DNA of 64,000 nt. It comes from Tetradesmus obliquus (lineage: Eukaryota > Chlorophyta > Chlorophyceae > Sphaeropleales > Scenedesmaceae). The notes under the pieces were generated by a model. That model was not told the DNA's origin and did not search any database. It saw nothing but the letters and a program-made list of their open reading frames with translations. The DNA lies in NCBI GenBank assembly GCA_030272155.1, contig CP126198.1, forward strand, positions 4,960,001 through 5,024,000. The letters are read 5' to 3'. The translations under genes and the position numbers were made by a program. This document shows, piece by piece, positions 24,471 through 36,975 of this stretch. Numbering within the stretch: position 1 is the first letter of the stretch; each line of letters opens with the position of its first letter.

Positions 24471-27400
24471 ATGCTGGTCAGCAGCAAGGCAGCAGTAGAC
24501 CTGCAGGACCTACCCTTGTCAGTACTAGGCCAACAACGATCAGCGCAGGCGAAACATGCAGGAAATACACCTGCTACTCAACAGCAGCAACAGCCATGCC
24601 GGTCTCAGCTGAGCAGCAGTGAGGTGGTGGCTTTTGAAGCTGGACAGAAGCAGGGTGTGCCAGATGCAATGCAGCAGGGCATGCAGCAGCTTGATGCCAG
24701 CAGGCCTGTGCTGCAAGCCAACATGGTCACACCTGTGAGCACACACAGCGTTAGCAGACTAGCAACAGCAGAGCAGTATGGCTTCAACTCTCAGCATGGG
24801 CAGCAACCCCCTGGCTACTCCCCGATGCAGGTTCAGCCAGAGCTGCACCACCACCAGCAGCAATCGCCATATGCAGCAGCTGGCGGGCATTACAGGCCTC
24901 ATAATGACAGTAGCATCCTGGCAGTGCAGCAGCAACAGTACATGCAGCAGTCACCAGGGTATCAGATGCATGGCAGCCAGGGCGGCCAGCAGCAGCAGCA
25001 GCTGCCAGCTGCAATGCAGCCCCTGCAAGCACAACATCTGGGCTATGCTGTCAATGCCTGGCCAGCAGCAGTATCTGCAGGTGGTGCACCCCCGCCCTCT
25101 GCTGCTACTTCTGCTGGAGGCGCTTACCATGTGCAGCAGCAGCAGCCAGCAGGCACACCGCAGCACCAGCAGCAGCAGGGCTGGTACCAGCTGTCTCCTG
25201 CAAGCGCCTGCTCAATGCCTAGCCCACAGCACCTGGCAGCCCTGCCTCAGCAGCTGCACGCCACACACAGCACAGCAGGCAGCATCAGCATGCAGTCAAC
25301 AGGCAGCTGCAGCGGCCTGGGCCTGCAGCATGTTCTGAAAAAGTACAGGAGGGCGAAAGCCTTACTGCAGGCACACCTGCATGAGACGCAGCGCCTGAAA
25401 GCAGTAGCTGCAGGAGAAGCGCAGAGGGCTGCAGCAGCAGCGCAGCAGGCTGTAGCGCTGGAGGCGCAGCTCGCAGCCAGCACAGCAGCAGTAGCAGAGG
25501 CGACGGTGGCGCAGCAGCGGCTGCAGCAGCAGGTGCGGGCGGTGGTGGTCACGCTGCAGCACATCATGCACGCGCTGTTGTGCAATGGTGCTATGTCTTG
25601 ATAGAAACATTTGAGCTAGGAGACCTGGCTGATGCACAATACTGCGTATTCCTGCAACGCCCGAGTCCGTATATGCATGGTACCACCAGCCCAGTGCCCA
25701 GAGCATGCAGCTGTGACACTGCTCCCGGTTGACTTGTCATGTTTATGTCTGCAAACCCTACATGCTGCCTCATCGATCTTGATGGCTTGCTGCTGCCTGC
25801 TGCTGCTGCTGCTTGCTGCTGTCTTGCAGCTGGATGACCTGCGGGCTGGCAGTGACACGTCCGACAACAGCAGAAGCAAGGTCAAGCAGGACCAGCTCTC
25901 AAAGCTGGTAGGCAGCAGTAGCATATTCTGCTGGACTAGCCGCGCTGCCCACTGCTAGTGCATGTTACTGCTACAGCATGTACAGCACCATGCACAGGTT
26001 TTGCTACATTCAAGGAGCTGTGCTGCTGGTAACTGACAGTTGATTCAAACAAGCAAGAGCAGCATGCCTCTAATGTAAGTGTCGTGCTCCGCTGCCTGAC
26101 TGGGCCTCCCTTGCTGCATTGCAGAACCAGCAGGTGCACGAGCTGCTGCAGCAGAACCTGCAGCTACAGCTGCAGTCAGACCTGAGCAGCAAGCAGCTGG
26201 CGCTGCAGCAGCAGCTGTCTGCGGAGCTCACTGCACAGCTAGGAGCAGCTGAGGCACAGCTGCAGCATGCGCAGCAGGCACAGAAGAACCTTCTAGAGGA
26301 GCTGCAGCTGCAGCAGCTGGAGCTAGATCAGGAAAGGAGCCTCCTGCAAGTCCAATCACAGCAGGCAGCAGCGCGGCAGGATAGTAGCAAGACAGCTGAT
26401 GCTGGATGCCAGTGTGATGATGGTGATGCTGAGGAGCAGCAGCAGGCACAGTCGCTGCAGGAGCAGCTGCAGCAGCAGCACGAGCAACTCCAGCAGCAAC
26501 AGGACGAGCTGCTGCAGCAGCAGAGCCAGCTGCTGCAACAGCAGGAGCAGCTGCAGCGGCAACAAGAGCAGCTGCTGCAGCAGCAAGCGCAGCTCCAGCA
26601 GCAACAGCAGCAGCTGCTGCAGCTGCAGGACCAGCTGCTGGTGGCTGAGCTGGCTGCTGCTGACAAAGACAAGCATGTGCGGGAGCTCACCCTGCACTGG
26701 CAGGAAGCTACGCAGCAAGTTGAGGAGCTGCAGCAACAGGTAAGATAAGTGCACCGTACATCGCTCATAGCCCAGCAGCTGCCTTGCAACTGGAGAAGTC
26801 AACCGTGGGATGGTTAGGCAATGCCAGCCACTTCTACACGCATCTGCCTGTCTGTGCCCTTGCATGTCTCCACAATATCCTTGCTTGTTATAGTTTTGCC
26901 TGCTATATCGTCACTGTGTGCCCCTGACTGGCCATGTCACACTCACCCTGTGCCCTGTCGTGTTGTCATCCTGCCCTGCAGCTGCGGCAGCAGGACCAGC
27001 ACCACCAGCGGCTGATGCGTGCCAGTGGCAGCTCCCAAGCCACCAGGCATGCAGCTCTGCTGACAAAGCTGCAAACGCAGCTGCAGGAGGCGGCAGCAGC
27101 AGTGCAGCAGGTTGACGCGGCAGCCTCTGCAAGAGCTGCTGCTGAGGGTCATGCCCAGGATGCCCTGGACTGTATGACAGCTGCGTTGGAGGCTGCGACA
27201 CAACAGCAGCAGCTGGAGAGGCAGCAGCATGAGCACCGGGAGCAGCAGCTGCTGCAGCAGCTGCAGCATGCAGAGGACCTGCAGCGGCAGGAGCAGCAGC
27301 AGCTGCAGGAGCAGCAGGAGCAGCTTGCAGAGCTGTGCACACAGGTAGGACAGGTTGCCAGCCATATACTATCGCAATTTGCATCTGTGCCTGCAGGCTG

Positions 27401-30400
27401 TCAGTTGACACAGCTGAGAGTTTGTCGGATGCAAGTCCTCTTTGTTCCTTCTTTTGGTATCACTTGTCAACTGCACCTTCAAGCTGTGTGCCCAGAAGCA
27501 CGCTCACAACTACTGCTTGCTGCCCTGCAGCTGATGGACGCACAAGCCGCTGCAGCATCCGCCACCAAGCTGCAGCAGCAGATGCAAGCCTGCCACCAAG
27601 CAGCGCTGCAGGCAGCGCAGCAGGAGCTTGATGAGCAGCAGGAGGCACTGAAGCTGCAGCTGGAGCAGCAGCAGCTGGCACACAGACGCGAGCTGCGGTC
27701 ACTGCAGCAGAAGCTTGCCAACATGGAGGCACGCATGGAGGTGCAGCACAAGGTAGGCCGATGCAAGGGTCGTGATTTGATCATCCAGCAGAGTCTGATG
27801 CTGTAATTTACGTATGCTGTGCATTATAAATGCAGGCCATGATTCCTGCAGTTGCAGTGATCGAATAGTGTGTCATTTATGTGCATTTTCACGCCCTGGC
27901 TCTGCAAGCATGCCAGCTGGTCACACTCAGGCTCTGCTCGCATGTGCACCTGCCATCCTGCTGTGCTGCTGCAACACAGGCTTACGATGCAGATGCGGAT
28001 GCGCAGCAGCAGCTGCACCTCGCAGCCCTGGAGCGCCAGCAAGCCGCCGCTGCTGATGAGTTGCAACAGCGGCTGGCAGCGCAGGCAGAGGCGCACCGCG
28101 CGGCGATGGCGTCTCGCAAGCAGACGTACGACCGAGAGCTACAGCAGATCCAGCAGCAGCTGGCGGACATGCAGCAGCTATTTGACGCTGGTATGAAGGA
28201 GCAGCGGCAGGCGCTCCATGCGCAGCTGGCAGCTCGGGAAAAGGAGCACCTTACGCAGCTGACAGCGCGGCTCGATGAGCAAGAGCAGCTGCATTCTGAG
28301 GAGCTTTCTGCGCTGCAAGCAGCGCTGAACACACAGCTGGAGATGCAGAAGGCTGCGCATGCAGCGGAGCTGGCAGCAGCACGCCAGGAGCACTTCCAAG
28401 AGCTCGAGCAGCAGCAGCAAGCGCTGGTCGCAGAGATGCAGGAGCAGCTGTCTCAGCAGCAGCAAATGCATGCAGCAGTGCTGGAGCAGCAGCGATTGGC
28501 TAGCTTGCTAGATGAAGAAGGAGAGGAGGGCAGTGGGGCAGAGGCAGCAGCAGCTGCTCATGCCGAGCAGCGGCAGCAGGTAGCAGACCTGCAGCAGCAG
28601 CTGGCGGCAGCACAAGCGGCGCTAGAAGAGCAGCAGAAGGAGGCGGTAGCCCTCAAGGTGCGTGCTGTTGTGTTTTGTGAACATGTTTTAGTAATCTGAA
28701 AGAGAGAGACTGTGTGATTTCTGCATCTTTCTGCCAAGCAGTGCAGGGAGGGCTAGGATAATGCCAATTATGTAGCAAGCTCTCTTTTGCCTGCCATGCT
28801 GCACTGGCCAATCCATCAGATCTCTTGCTGCATCTCTGTCTGTGCTCACAGGCCCTCACGTCAGACCTGCAGCAGCAAGCAGCAGCAGCAGATGCTGCGC
28901 GTGCAGCTGCTGAGCAGCAGCTGCTGCAGTCAGCAGCTGCAGCAGCAGCTGCGGCACTGCAGGAACCAGCAGCTGGAGCTGGCCGGGTTGCTGCTGCTGC
29001 TGCTGCAGCTGCACAGCAGCAGAAACAGCAGCTGTTTGAAGTGCTGGCTCCTGCTCTGGCAAGCCTGAAGCACCAAGTGCTGCTGTCGGATGCAAAGGCA
29101 CGGCTGCTGGAGCCACTCGCACATAAGAAGCAGCAGCAAGTGCAGCAGCTACAGCAGCAGCTGGAAGGCATGCAGCAGCAGCTAGCAGATGCACATGCGC
29201 AGCAGCAGGCGGCTGCAGAGCAGCAGCACGCACTAGTGGGGCAGGTTGAGCAGCTGCAGCGGCAGCAGCGGCAGGATCAGCAGCACTTGCAGCAGCTGCA
29301 GCAACAGCTAACAGAGGCTCAGCAAGACGCACAGGCCGCGAAAGCTGCTGCCGCTACTGCAGCAGATCGCCAGCAGCAGGAGCTGCAACAACAGCAACAG
29401 CAACATGAGGCAGCCGTTGCAGAGCAGCAGCAGGCAGCAGCAGCAGCGCGAACCTCAGCATTGCAGCACCAGCAGCAGGTGCAGGAGCTGCAGCTGCACC
29501 TGCAGCAGCTGCAGCATGAGCTTCAGGAAGCAGCAGCAGCAGCATCCGCCAAAGAAACAGCTGCAGTTGGAGCCCATCAGCAGCTGCAGCAAGCAACTCA
29601 GCAATGTGAGCAGCTGCAGCAGGAGCTTGATGATGTGCATTTGCAGCGCGACACGTTGCATGCTGCCAAGGCGCAAGCAGAGATGCAGCTAGCTGTAAAA
29701 GCAGCGCAGCTCGAGCAGATCAAACTAGAGCTGCAGGAGCAAAGCAAGCAGCTGGCGGACGCCGAGGCTGCTGCTGCTGCAGCTGCAGCAGCTGCAGAGC
29801 AGGAGCAGCAGGCAGCAGCTGAGCAGCGGCAGCGAGCAGATGAGGCGACGCAGCAGCAGCTGGCTGCAGCCTGCCAGCGAGCAGAACATTCACAGGCAGC
29901 TGCAGCAGCAGCTGAGGCTGTGCAGCTGCAGCTGACTCAGCAGCAGCAAGACCTGCAGCAGCAGCTGCAGCAGGCGCTCCATGAGAAGGCCGCTGCATCT
30001 GCGCAAGCTGCGGAGAGCCTGCAGCAGCTGCAGGCATTGCAGCAGGAGGTACAGCAGCTGCAGGAGGCCATGCATGCTCTGTCTGAGGAGTATCAGTGGC
30101 AGCAGGAGGTGCAGGAGCTGCAGGTTGACGTGCAGCGGCTGTCTATTGAGCAGATGCAGAAGAAGGTGGCAGCAGCTGTTGATGCTGGCGCTGCTGCCAG
30201 CCATTTGCCGGCTGCAACAGCACCAGCAGCAGCAGCAGGATCAGACCTGCAGTTAACACAGCAGCAGCAGCAGCAGCAGCAGCAGCCAATGGGGCCGCCA
30301 CAGCCACTGCAGAGCATCCAGTCTCCTGCTCAGGCATCCACACCAGGGCAGGCAGAACCCTTTCAGCTAACCCCTGATAAAACACAGATGTTGCCAGCGC

Positions 30401-32171
30401 TGCAGCAGCAGCAGCAGGGTGCTGCGATGCTGTGCTCGCCTGAGGGCATCGTACAGGTGGCGGCTGCACTGCAGCAGGCTTCAGAAGGGTACCTGCGTGC
30501 GTCACTGGTGGCTGCCGCAGCTACTGCATCTGTGGCATCTTCGCCCCTGCATGACACCCAGCCCTGGCAGCAGCAGCAGCAAGGTGATGACGCGCTGCTG
30601 CCGTCTCATGAAGAACTGCCAGCTAGCAGCCTGCATACTAGTGCAGTGCAGCAGCAGCAGCAGCAGCTGCTGCTGCTGCCACAACAGCAGTGGCCCGGGG
30701 CTGCTGCTGCTGCTGCTGGCTTGAGGAGCAGCTTGGACCGCTGGCCGCCACAGCAGCAGCAGCAGCTGCTGCACTGGGACAGCAGCAGCCAAGCAGCAGC
30801 ACACCCTGGCAGCCGCAGCTGCAGCTCCATGCACTTCCTACAGCGCCGCGGGGACGGACTTCGTGCCTCTCTCCCTACTGCGGCTGCTGGTGCTGGCTCT
30901 GTTGCTGAAGAATATGCAATGCAGCAGCAGCAGCGGGCTGGGGCGAGGCGCCGGCTGGACATGGGTGCAGCAGGGAGCAGCAGCTCCTGGCAGGTGAGGC
31001 CACAGCTGCGTAGGCCACAGCACAATGCAATGACATTGCGTACGGTTACAGCTGCTGACGCCAATGCCGATTGCTTCTTAAAAGCCAACTTCATAATGCC
31101 TGTCACCTGCTGTCATTTTTGCCACCTACAGGAGCAGCAGCAGCAGCAGCCTGATGATGACGTTACACTGCTCAAGCAGCAGATGGCTGAGCTGCAAGTA
31201 CAGCTGCAACACGTACAGCAGCAGCAGCAGTTGCCAGCACGTCCCCTGCCACAACAGCCGGGCATGCAGGCGGCAGCAGTGCAGGCTGATGTGCATACCT
31301 CGAGCCCTGCTGATTCAACTGCTGTCCTCAGCAATGCAGCAGGCACGGTAGCAGCAGGGGTGCCTGGTGATAGTGCAGCAGACGCCGGTAGAAGCTTATT
31401 TGCAGCAGTAGTTGAGCCGAGTGCAGCTGCAACAGCGCTGTCAGGCAATCAGCAGGCTTTGCGCCACCAGCAGCAGCTGCTTGATGTTCAGCAGCAGCCC
31501 AGCAGCTCAGCTGGCGCTGAGCCTGAGCAGGCTGCTGCCGATGCATATGACGATGTTACAGCAACTAGGAGCCAGCAGCCTGATGAGGCAACCCATGCAG
31601 CAGCAGCAGCAGCAGATGAAGGTCCAGCGCCAGGGCCACCAAGTGCAGAGCCCAGCTACGCCAGCAGCATTGCTAGTAGAGCTTCCTCTGCGCAGGTGCC
31701 TCCTGCAGTCGCTGAGCTGCTGGCCAAGCTGCAAGAGCAGTACCAGCGCTGCCAGCAGGTGGAGCAGCAGCTGCTGGAGCACCAGCAAAGCTTGAAGCAG
31801 CGCAGCCGCAACGACAAGCAGCAGCGCAGCAACAAGCTGGCAGCTAGTCCCACAGAGCCACAGCAGCAGCAGCAGCGGCAGCAGCAGCGCGACCAGCAGC
31901 AGCAGCATGACGCTGCAATGTCAGCTAGCAGAGGCAGCGCCAGCAGCAGCTGCGACACAGATGTGGCAGCTGCGAGCAGGGAGCACCATGACCAGGAGCC
32001 TGCATCACCTGTAGGCCGCACTGCTGCTGCTGCTGCTGCGCCGCTGAGTCCTTTTGCCAGTGGCCTGCTGCAGCAGTACCAACTGGCAGTGCAACAGGCG
32101 CTAGGTGAGGTTGGCAGGCTACAGAAGCTGCTGCTGAGCAGCGGCGGCGCTGCAGGTGAAGACTGCACACT

Positions 32172-32215
<44 letters not shown>

Positions 32216-34149
32216 GAAAGCAGGGGCGCAAGGCGGCTGGCCGCAGTGCTGGTAGCAGCCCCAGCTTTGGCAGCAGCTCAAGCTTAGAGACTCAATCTAT
32301 TGTTGCACAAGCAGCAGCTGATTTTGATACTGATGCTGCGCCAGCAGTTGATCAAGCAGCTGCTGCACTCAGCCCTGTGCAGCAGCAGCAGGCGCGTGGT
32401 GTGCCAGACAGCAGCAGCGAGCAGGATCAGTTGCACAGCTGTGTGCTGTCGCCCATGGCAGGCCCCAAGCGCAGTGCTAGCCCTGAGATATGGTCCACTC
32501 CTGTCAAAGCAGCATCCCAGCAGCAGCAGCAGCAGCAGCAGCAATGGCAGCAGCTGGAGCTGCCGCAGCCTTGTGCAGACGGCCCTCAAGCAGTGTGGAA
32601 ACACGATGTGGCCAGCCAGCTGACGGTGCTGCAGCAGCAGCTGCTGGAGACGCAGCAGCTGCTGCAGCAGATAGGCGCAGCGACAGCAGGTCTGAGCAGG
32701 AGCTTGCAGCTTCACAGCAGCAGCCCAGCAGCAGCTGCTGCAGGGCAGCAGCAGGATAAGCAGGCCACCACTGGTAGTACACAGGATGCGCAAGCTGTTG
32801 TGAAAGATGGGACTGCAGCTGCAGCTGCAGCTGCTGTGGCTGATCTGAACCTCAGCTACTCCTGGGAGGAGCTGCCAGCAAACAGCAGAAGCTACTGCAG
32901 GCCAGAGCCTGCTGTAACGATTCCTGGCAGCCCTACTGGCAACCGCGCTGCTGCTGCTGCTGCTGGTGCAGGCCTGGATGCAGCAGCAGCAGCAGTACCT
33001 CCAGCAGGTGATGAAGCGCTGCGGCTGTCAGCAGCAGGTCTTGCTGGCATGTTTGCGCAGGGCCGCATGGCTCACTTCAATCCCTTGTTTGCCACCAGCA
33101 GCGCTCCCCCCAGTGCCAATGCTTCGGCAGCAAGCAGCCCTTGCTGGGACATCTTGAAGCGGCAGCAGCAGCAGCAAGAGCAACAGCAGGAGCTACAGCA
33201 CCAGCAGGAACGTCAGCAGCAGCAGCAGCAGCAGGTAGGTGCAGAGGAGCTGCAGGCACAGCTGACCCCATTAGCACAGCAGCAGCAACAGCAGCAGCAG
33301 CAGCAGCAGCTGGATGTTGTAGTGCAGCTGGCGTGGACTTCAGCACCTCAGCCTGTGGATACTGAGGGACAGCAGCTACAAGCCCCTGAAGAACAGGATG
33401 CAGGTGCAGATGCGCCACAGCAGCAGCAATTGCAGGCGTGGCAGCAGCAGCAGGATACAGCGATCAATGATGGGCATGCTCAGCATTCTCTATTAGAGGA
33501 TATTCTGCACGATGAGCAGCAGCAGCAGGATCAGCTGTCGGAGCAGCAGCCGCCTTCACCCGAGATCACCAAAAGTCCTGGCATAACCAGCACAGCAATG
33601 CCGCTGCACGATGACACACAGGGGCCTCAGCAGCAGCAGCGAGGTAGCAGCAGCAGCCCTGTAAGCAGCATGCTCTCGCGCTTGCAGAAACAGCAACAGC
33701 AGCAGCACCACCAGGATGTTTGCTCGCCATCTGTCACGTGGCGCTCTACTGCTAGCAGCAGCAGCCTCGCAAATGGCATCAGCAGCAGGAGGCAGCCCAC
33801 CACAGCAGCAGCGGCTGCCGGCAGCCCACCAGCTGCTGTGAGGGGCTATGCAGCACGGCACGGACTGCTCAGGAACTCTGCCAAACACGTGCCTAACGGC
33901 AGCAGCAGTGTTGCAGCCGCCGTAGACAGCAGCAGGCAACGCACTGAGCGGAGTAGTGTTGCTGCTGGTGCAGCTGCAAGTCGTAGTGCCAGCTTGCGAG
34001 CAAGCATTGCCAGTGCCCCTGCTGGTACTGTGGAAGGCACCTGGCTAGGCAGTACAAGTCACTCAAGGCCCACCAGTGGCAGCAGTACAAGTTCCAGGCT
34101 GCGTACCTCCCTGCTGGCTGGGACAGGGGCAGTGCAGCTGGCCGCACCC

Positions 34150-34181
<32 letters not shown>

Positions 34182-35940
34182 TGGTGGTGGTGGTGGTGGG
34201 AGGCCAGTGCGTGCAGGCAGCAAGCAGCTGCAGGGGCCGGAAGGAGAGTCTCCTGATGCTGCTGATTCTGCAACGCTGCAGTGGCTGCTGCAGCACGAGC
34301 AGCATGGTGCGGCCAGCAACGAAGCAGCAGCAATGCAGTCGCACGGCGGTGGCAGAAGCCTGCCAGCAGCAGCTGCTGCAGGCAGCTCAGGCAGGTGCAA
34401 CAGTGGCAGCGGCGGCAGCGGCAGCATCTTATGGCAGCAGCGGGGAGTGCATAGCAGCTCCAGCAGCAGCCACAGGCACGCACAGCAGCAGGTGAGGCAG
34501 AGCACTGGGCAGCATCATGCAAGGCGGCAGCAGCAGCAGCAGTCAGCAGTGAACCGAAGCTTGCCGGAGCTGCCAGCAGCTGGCAATGCACAGCGGCGCA
34601 GTGTGTCTGGGCAGCAGCAGCAGCAGCGCAACAGCAGTGTGCGACACAGCGGCAGCAGCAACAGCAGCCTGCTAAGATCAGCTGCTGCTGCTGCTGCTCG
34701 CAAAGCTGAAGTGACACCGGGCGCTGGACTCGGAGTGTGGACAAAAAGCCTGCGGTCCTCTGGCAGCAGCAGCAGCATGCAGACCAACGCCAAGCCCTCA
34801 GCAGCAGCAGCAGCAGCAGCGAGGCTCCAGGGCAGTCCTGGTGGAGTAGCTAGGCGAGCAGCGTTAGGAGCTGCTGCAGCAGCAGCAGCAGCTGGCAGCA
34901 AGCCTGGGAGCAGCAGTGTGCCGGCTGCTGCGGCTGGAGCTGGGTTGCGTGCGCGCACCAGCCACAGCATCAACCCCAATGCAAAGGGCACAGCTGCCGG
35001 TGGCACCTCTGGTGGTGCCAACAAACACTGTGCTGCTGCTGCTAATTCTGGTCTTGGTGGCGGCTTGAGGCGCAGCCATCTTGCTGGCACAGCTGCTGTC
35101 ACTGCTGCTGCTGCCAAGGTCAGCAGCAGCCCTGCAAGGGGTGGCACCACAGCAGCACGGCTGGCTGACGCTGCCGCAGCGATTCAGCAATCAGTGGCGG
35201 CAGCTGCAGCTGCAGCTGCAGCTGAGGCTGACATTGCATCAGGCGGCCAGTATGTGCAGCTTGGTGCAGGTTCGGGGTTCAGGGCTTTGCAGCAGCAGCA
35301 GCACCAGCAGCAGTCTCGCTATGGCACCACGACCACCAGCAGTAGCAGCAGCTTCTTGCATGCCAGGGGAAGCCATGACGTCCCTACAGCAGCAGCAGCA
35401 GCGGGGGTTACTGGAGGTAACAGCCCGCTGCGGGCCAGCAGCAGCGCATTGGCATCGCTGCTGCTTGAGCAGCAGGAGCGGCTGCAGCAGCGGGGTGGGC
35501 GCTGGCTGCATAGCACCACACCTGCAGCTGCATCACCACCAGCAGCAGCAGCAGCAGCAGCAGCGATGCGCTTTGAAGCAGCAGCAGCAAGTGACCCAGG
35601 GGATGTGTCTGACGGCTACGGTGATGTTGGCAGCAGCCTGTTCTCTCGTGCTTTACCCTTGCGTAGCATCATGGGCGTTGCCGGTGCCGGCAGCAGCAGC
35701 TTGCACTTGAGCAGCCGCAGCTTGCATGGTGGTCTGCAGCGGCAGCAGTATCAGGCTGGGGCTGTCGAGTCTGATGGTTTAAGTGAAAGTGGTAGCGAGG
35801 GTGGTGGTGGTGGTGCTGCTGCTGCTGGTGGGTCGTCCTGGGCTGGTCCTGGCCCTCTGCTGAGTGGCAGTGCGCGGCAGGCAGCGCTGCAGCAGCTGCG
35901 GCAGTACCAGAATGCCTGGAAGTGGAGCAGGGGCAGCTGA
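24471..35940 (+). CDS. Giant Gln-rich coiled-coil protein
   Basis: Predicted exons are 24471-25532, 25830-25907, 26125-26739, 26982-27344, 27531-27752, 27980-28657, 28852-30993 and 31132-35940. Every junction is phase 0 and the product is 3,322 aa. Residues 1-260 are low-complexity Gln/Pro/Tyr/His-rich. From about 290 (VLKKYRRAKALLQAHL) to about 1650 the sequence is an almost unbroken coiled coil of Gln/Glu/Leu/Ala heptads. The C-terminal half is Ser/Ala/Gln-rich and probably disordered, with shorter heptad patches near 31165-31260, 31700-31830 and 32600-32700, and a basic Ser/Arg-rich region near 33700-35500. No catalytic domain is seen. Long coiled coils of this kind are often scaffolds (basal body, flagellar, Golgi tether), but nothing here decides that. 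CAG runs make the length prone to variation. Confidence 0.78.
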
Positions 35941-36975
35941 GGGGCAGCTGGATGGATGTTTCTGTTCCTGCAAATGCAAGTGCATGGTTGTTGTTTCAAT
36001 GTGTGTCTGAGATGCTGCACGGCAAAACAGAGGGGATATGGTGTAGGGTTTTTGTAGCATGGCTGTTGATGGCCCAGCATTTGAGCAAGATGCTTCCAGC
36101 AAGAACAATGAGATCTTTGAGAGCTGTAGGTTGATGAAGAATGCCAGTGGTGGCTGGCTTTGTGTGTGAGGACACATTTTGATGTGACAATACGCCGCAG
36201 CTGCCCTGCAGGGCTGTGGGTGGGTGTGGTTTGAACATGTCTGTGCAGACGTTTGGCATCCAGTGGTGTGCTGAGGGTCCCAGGCGTCTGGAAGGTAACC
36301 GGACCAGCGTGTTGAATCTACGTCTGCATGATGCAAGCGGTGCCTAGCTGTTGCTGCATACACCTGTACTGCAGGTCCTGTAGCACACCAAAACAATCAT
36401 CTTATCAGCTGACTGCTAAACGCACCTGATCCGGTGCCACCACGGACGGTCCGCTGATTGTGCTAACGTGGCACAGAGCTGCATCTGAATCTCTGAACAC
36501 TGGAGGGCGATGTGCAGGTGATCAGACAGCAGGGGCTGGCAACCATTGCCTTTCTTGGGACAGGCTTGCTCTGGCAGCCTCAGGGGAACTGGTGTCCCAT
36601 GCATGATGCCACCTGGTGCAAACTATACACAGCACACATTGCAGAATGGGTAATATGAGCGTCAACATTTAACGACTTGCTCTGCTCGTGACGCTGGGCT
36701 GCAACATCAGATCTGCACACAATTTGAATGCTTGTGACACAAGTGTGTACCTTGTCATAGTGTGAGGTGAACTGCTGCATTTGCCCTCTGTCGCCTTATG
36801 CCTCGTGCATGCACTGTTGATCTGCAACGAAACTGTTTAAATAGTATTCTAGCAACGAAACGGTCTGATCAATGCCTTCAGATCCAAACCGTTCTTGGGT
36901 TCGCGTGCATTGTACTTTTTCGCCGTGACTTTCCCTGATAAGAAGCGCTCCGTCGATCTATTATACGTAAAAAGT
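35941..36975. other. Intergenic region
   Basis: The stretch lies between the coiled-coil gene and LRR2, both on the plus strand. No supported coding sequence was seen. An in-frame ATG at 36895 could extend LRR2 by 27 residues. Confidence 0.5.

Noticed and set aside
26328-26865. Long minus-strand ORFs rich in Cys/Ser or Leu opposite the coiled-coil gene
   Set aside because: They are other-frame readings of CAG repeats (GCT, CTG, TGC). The plus-strand exons have consistent phases and splice sites.
28825-28851. ATG at 28825 as start of a separate 2,371-codon gene
   Set aside because: A good acceptor ends at 28851, and the phase-0 join to the exon ending at 28657 continues the coiled coil.
33893-35150. 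Minus-strand ORFs of 148-283 codons within the last coiled-coil exon
   Set aside because: Composition follows from repeat DNA; the plus strand is open for 1,603 codons with heptad patterns.
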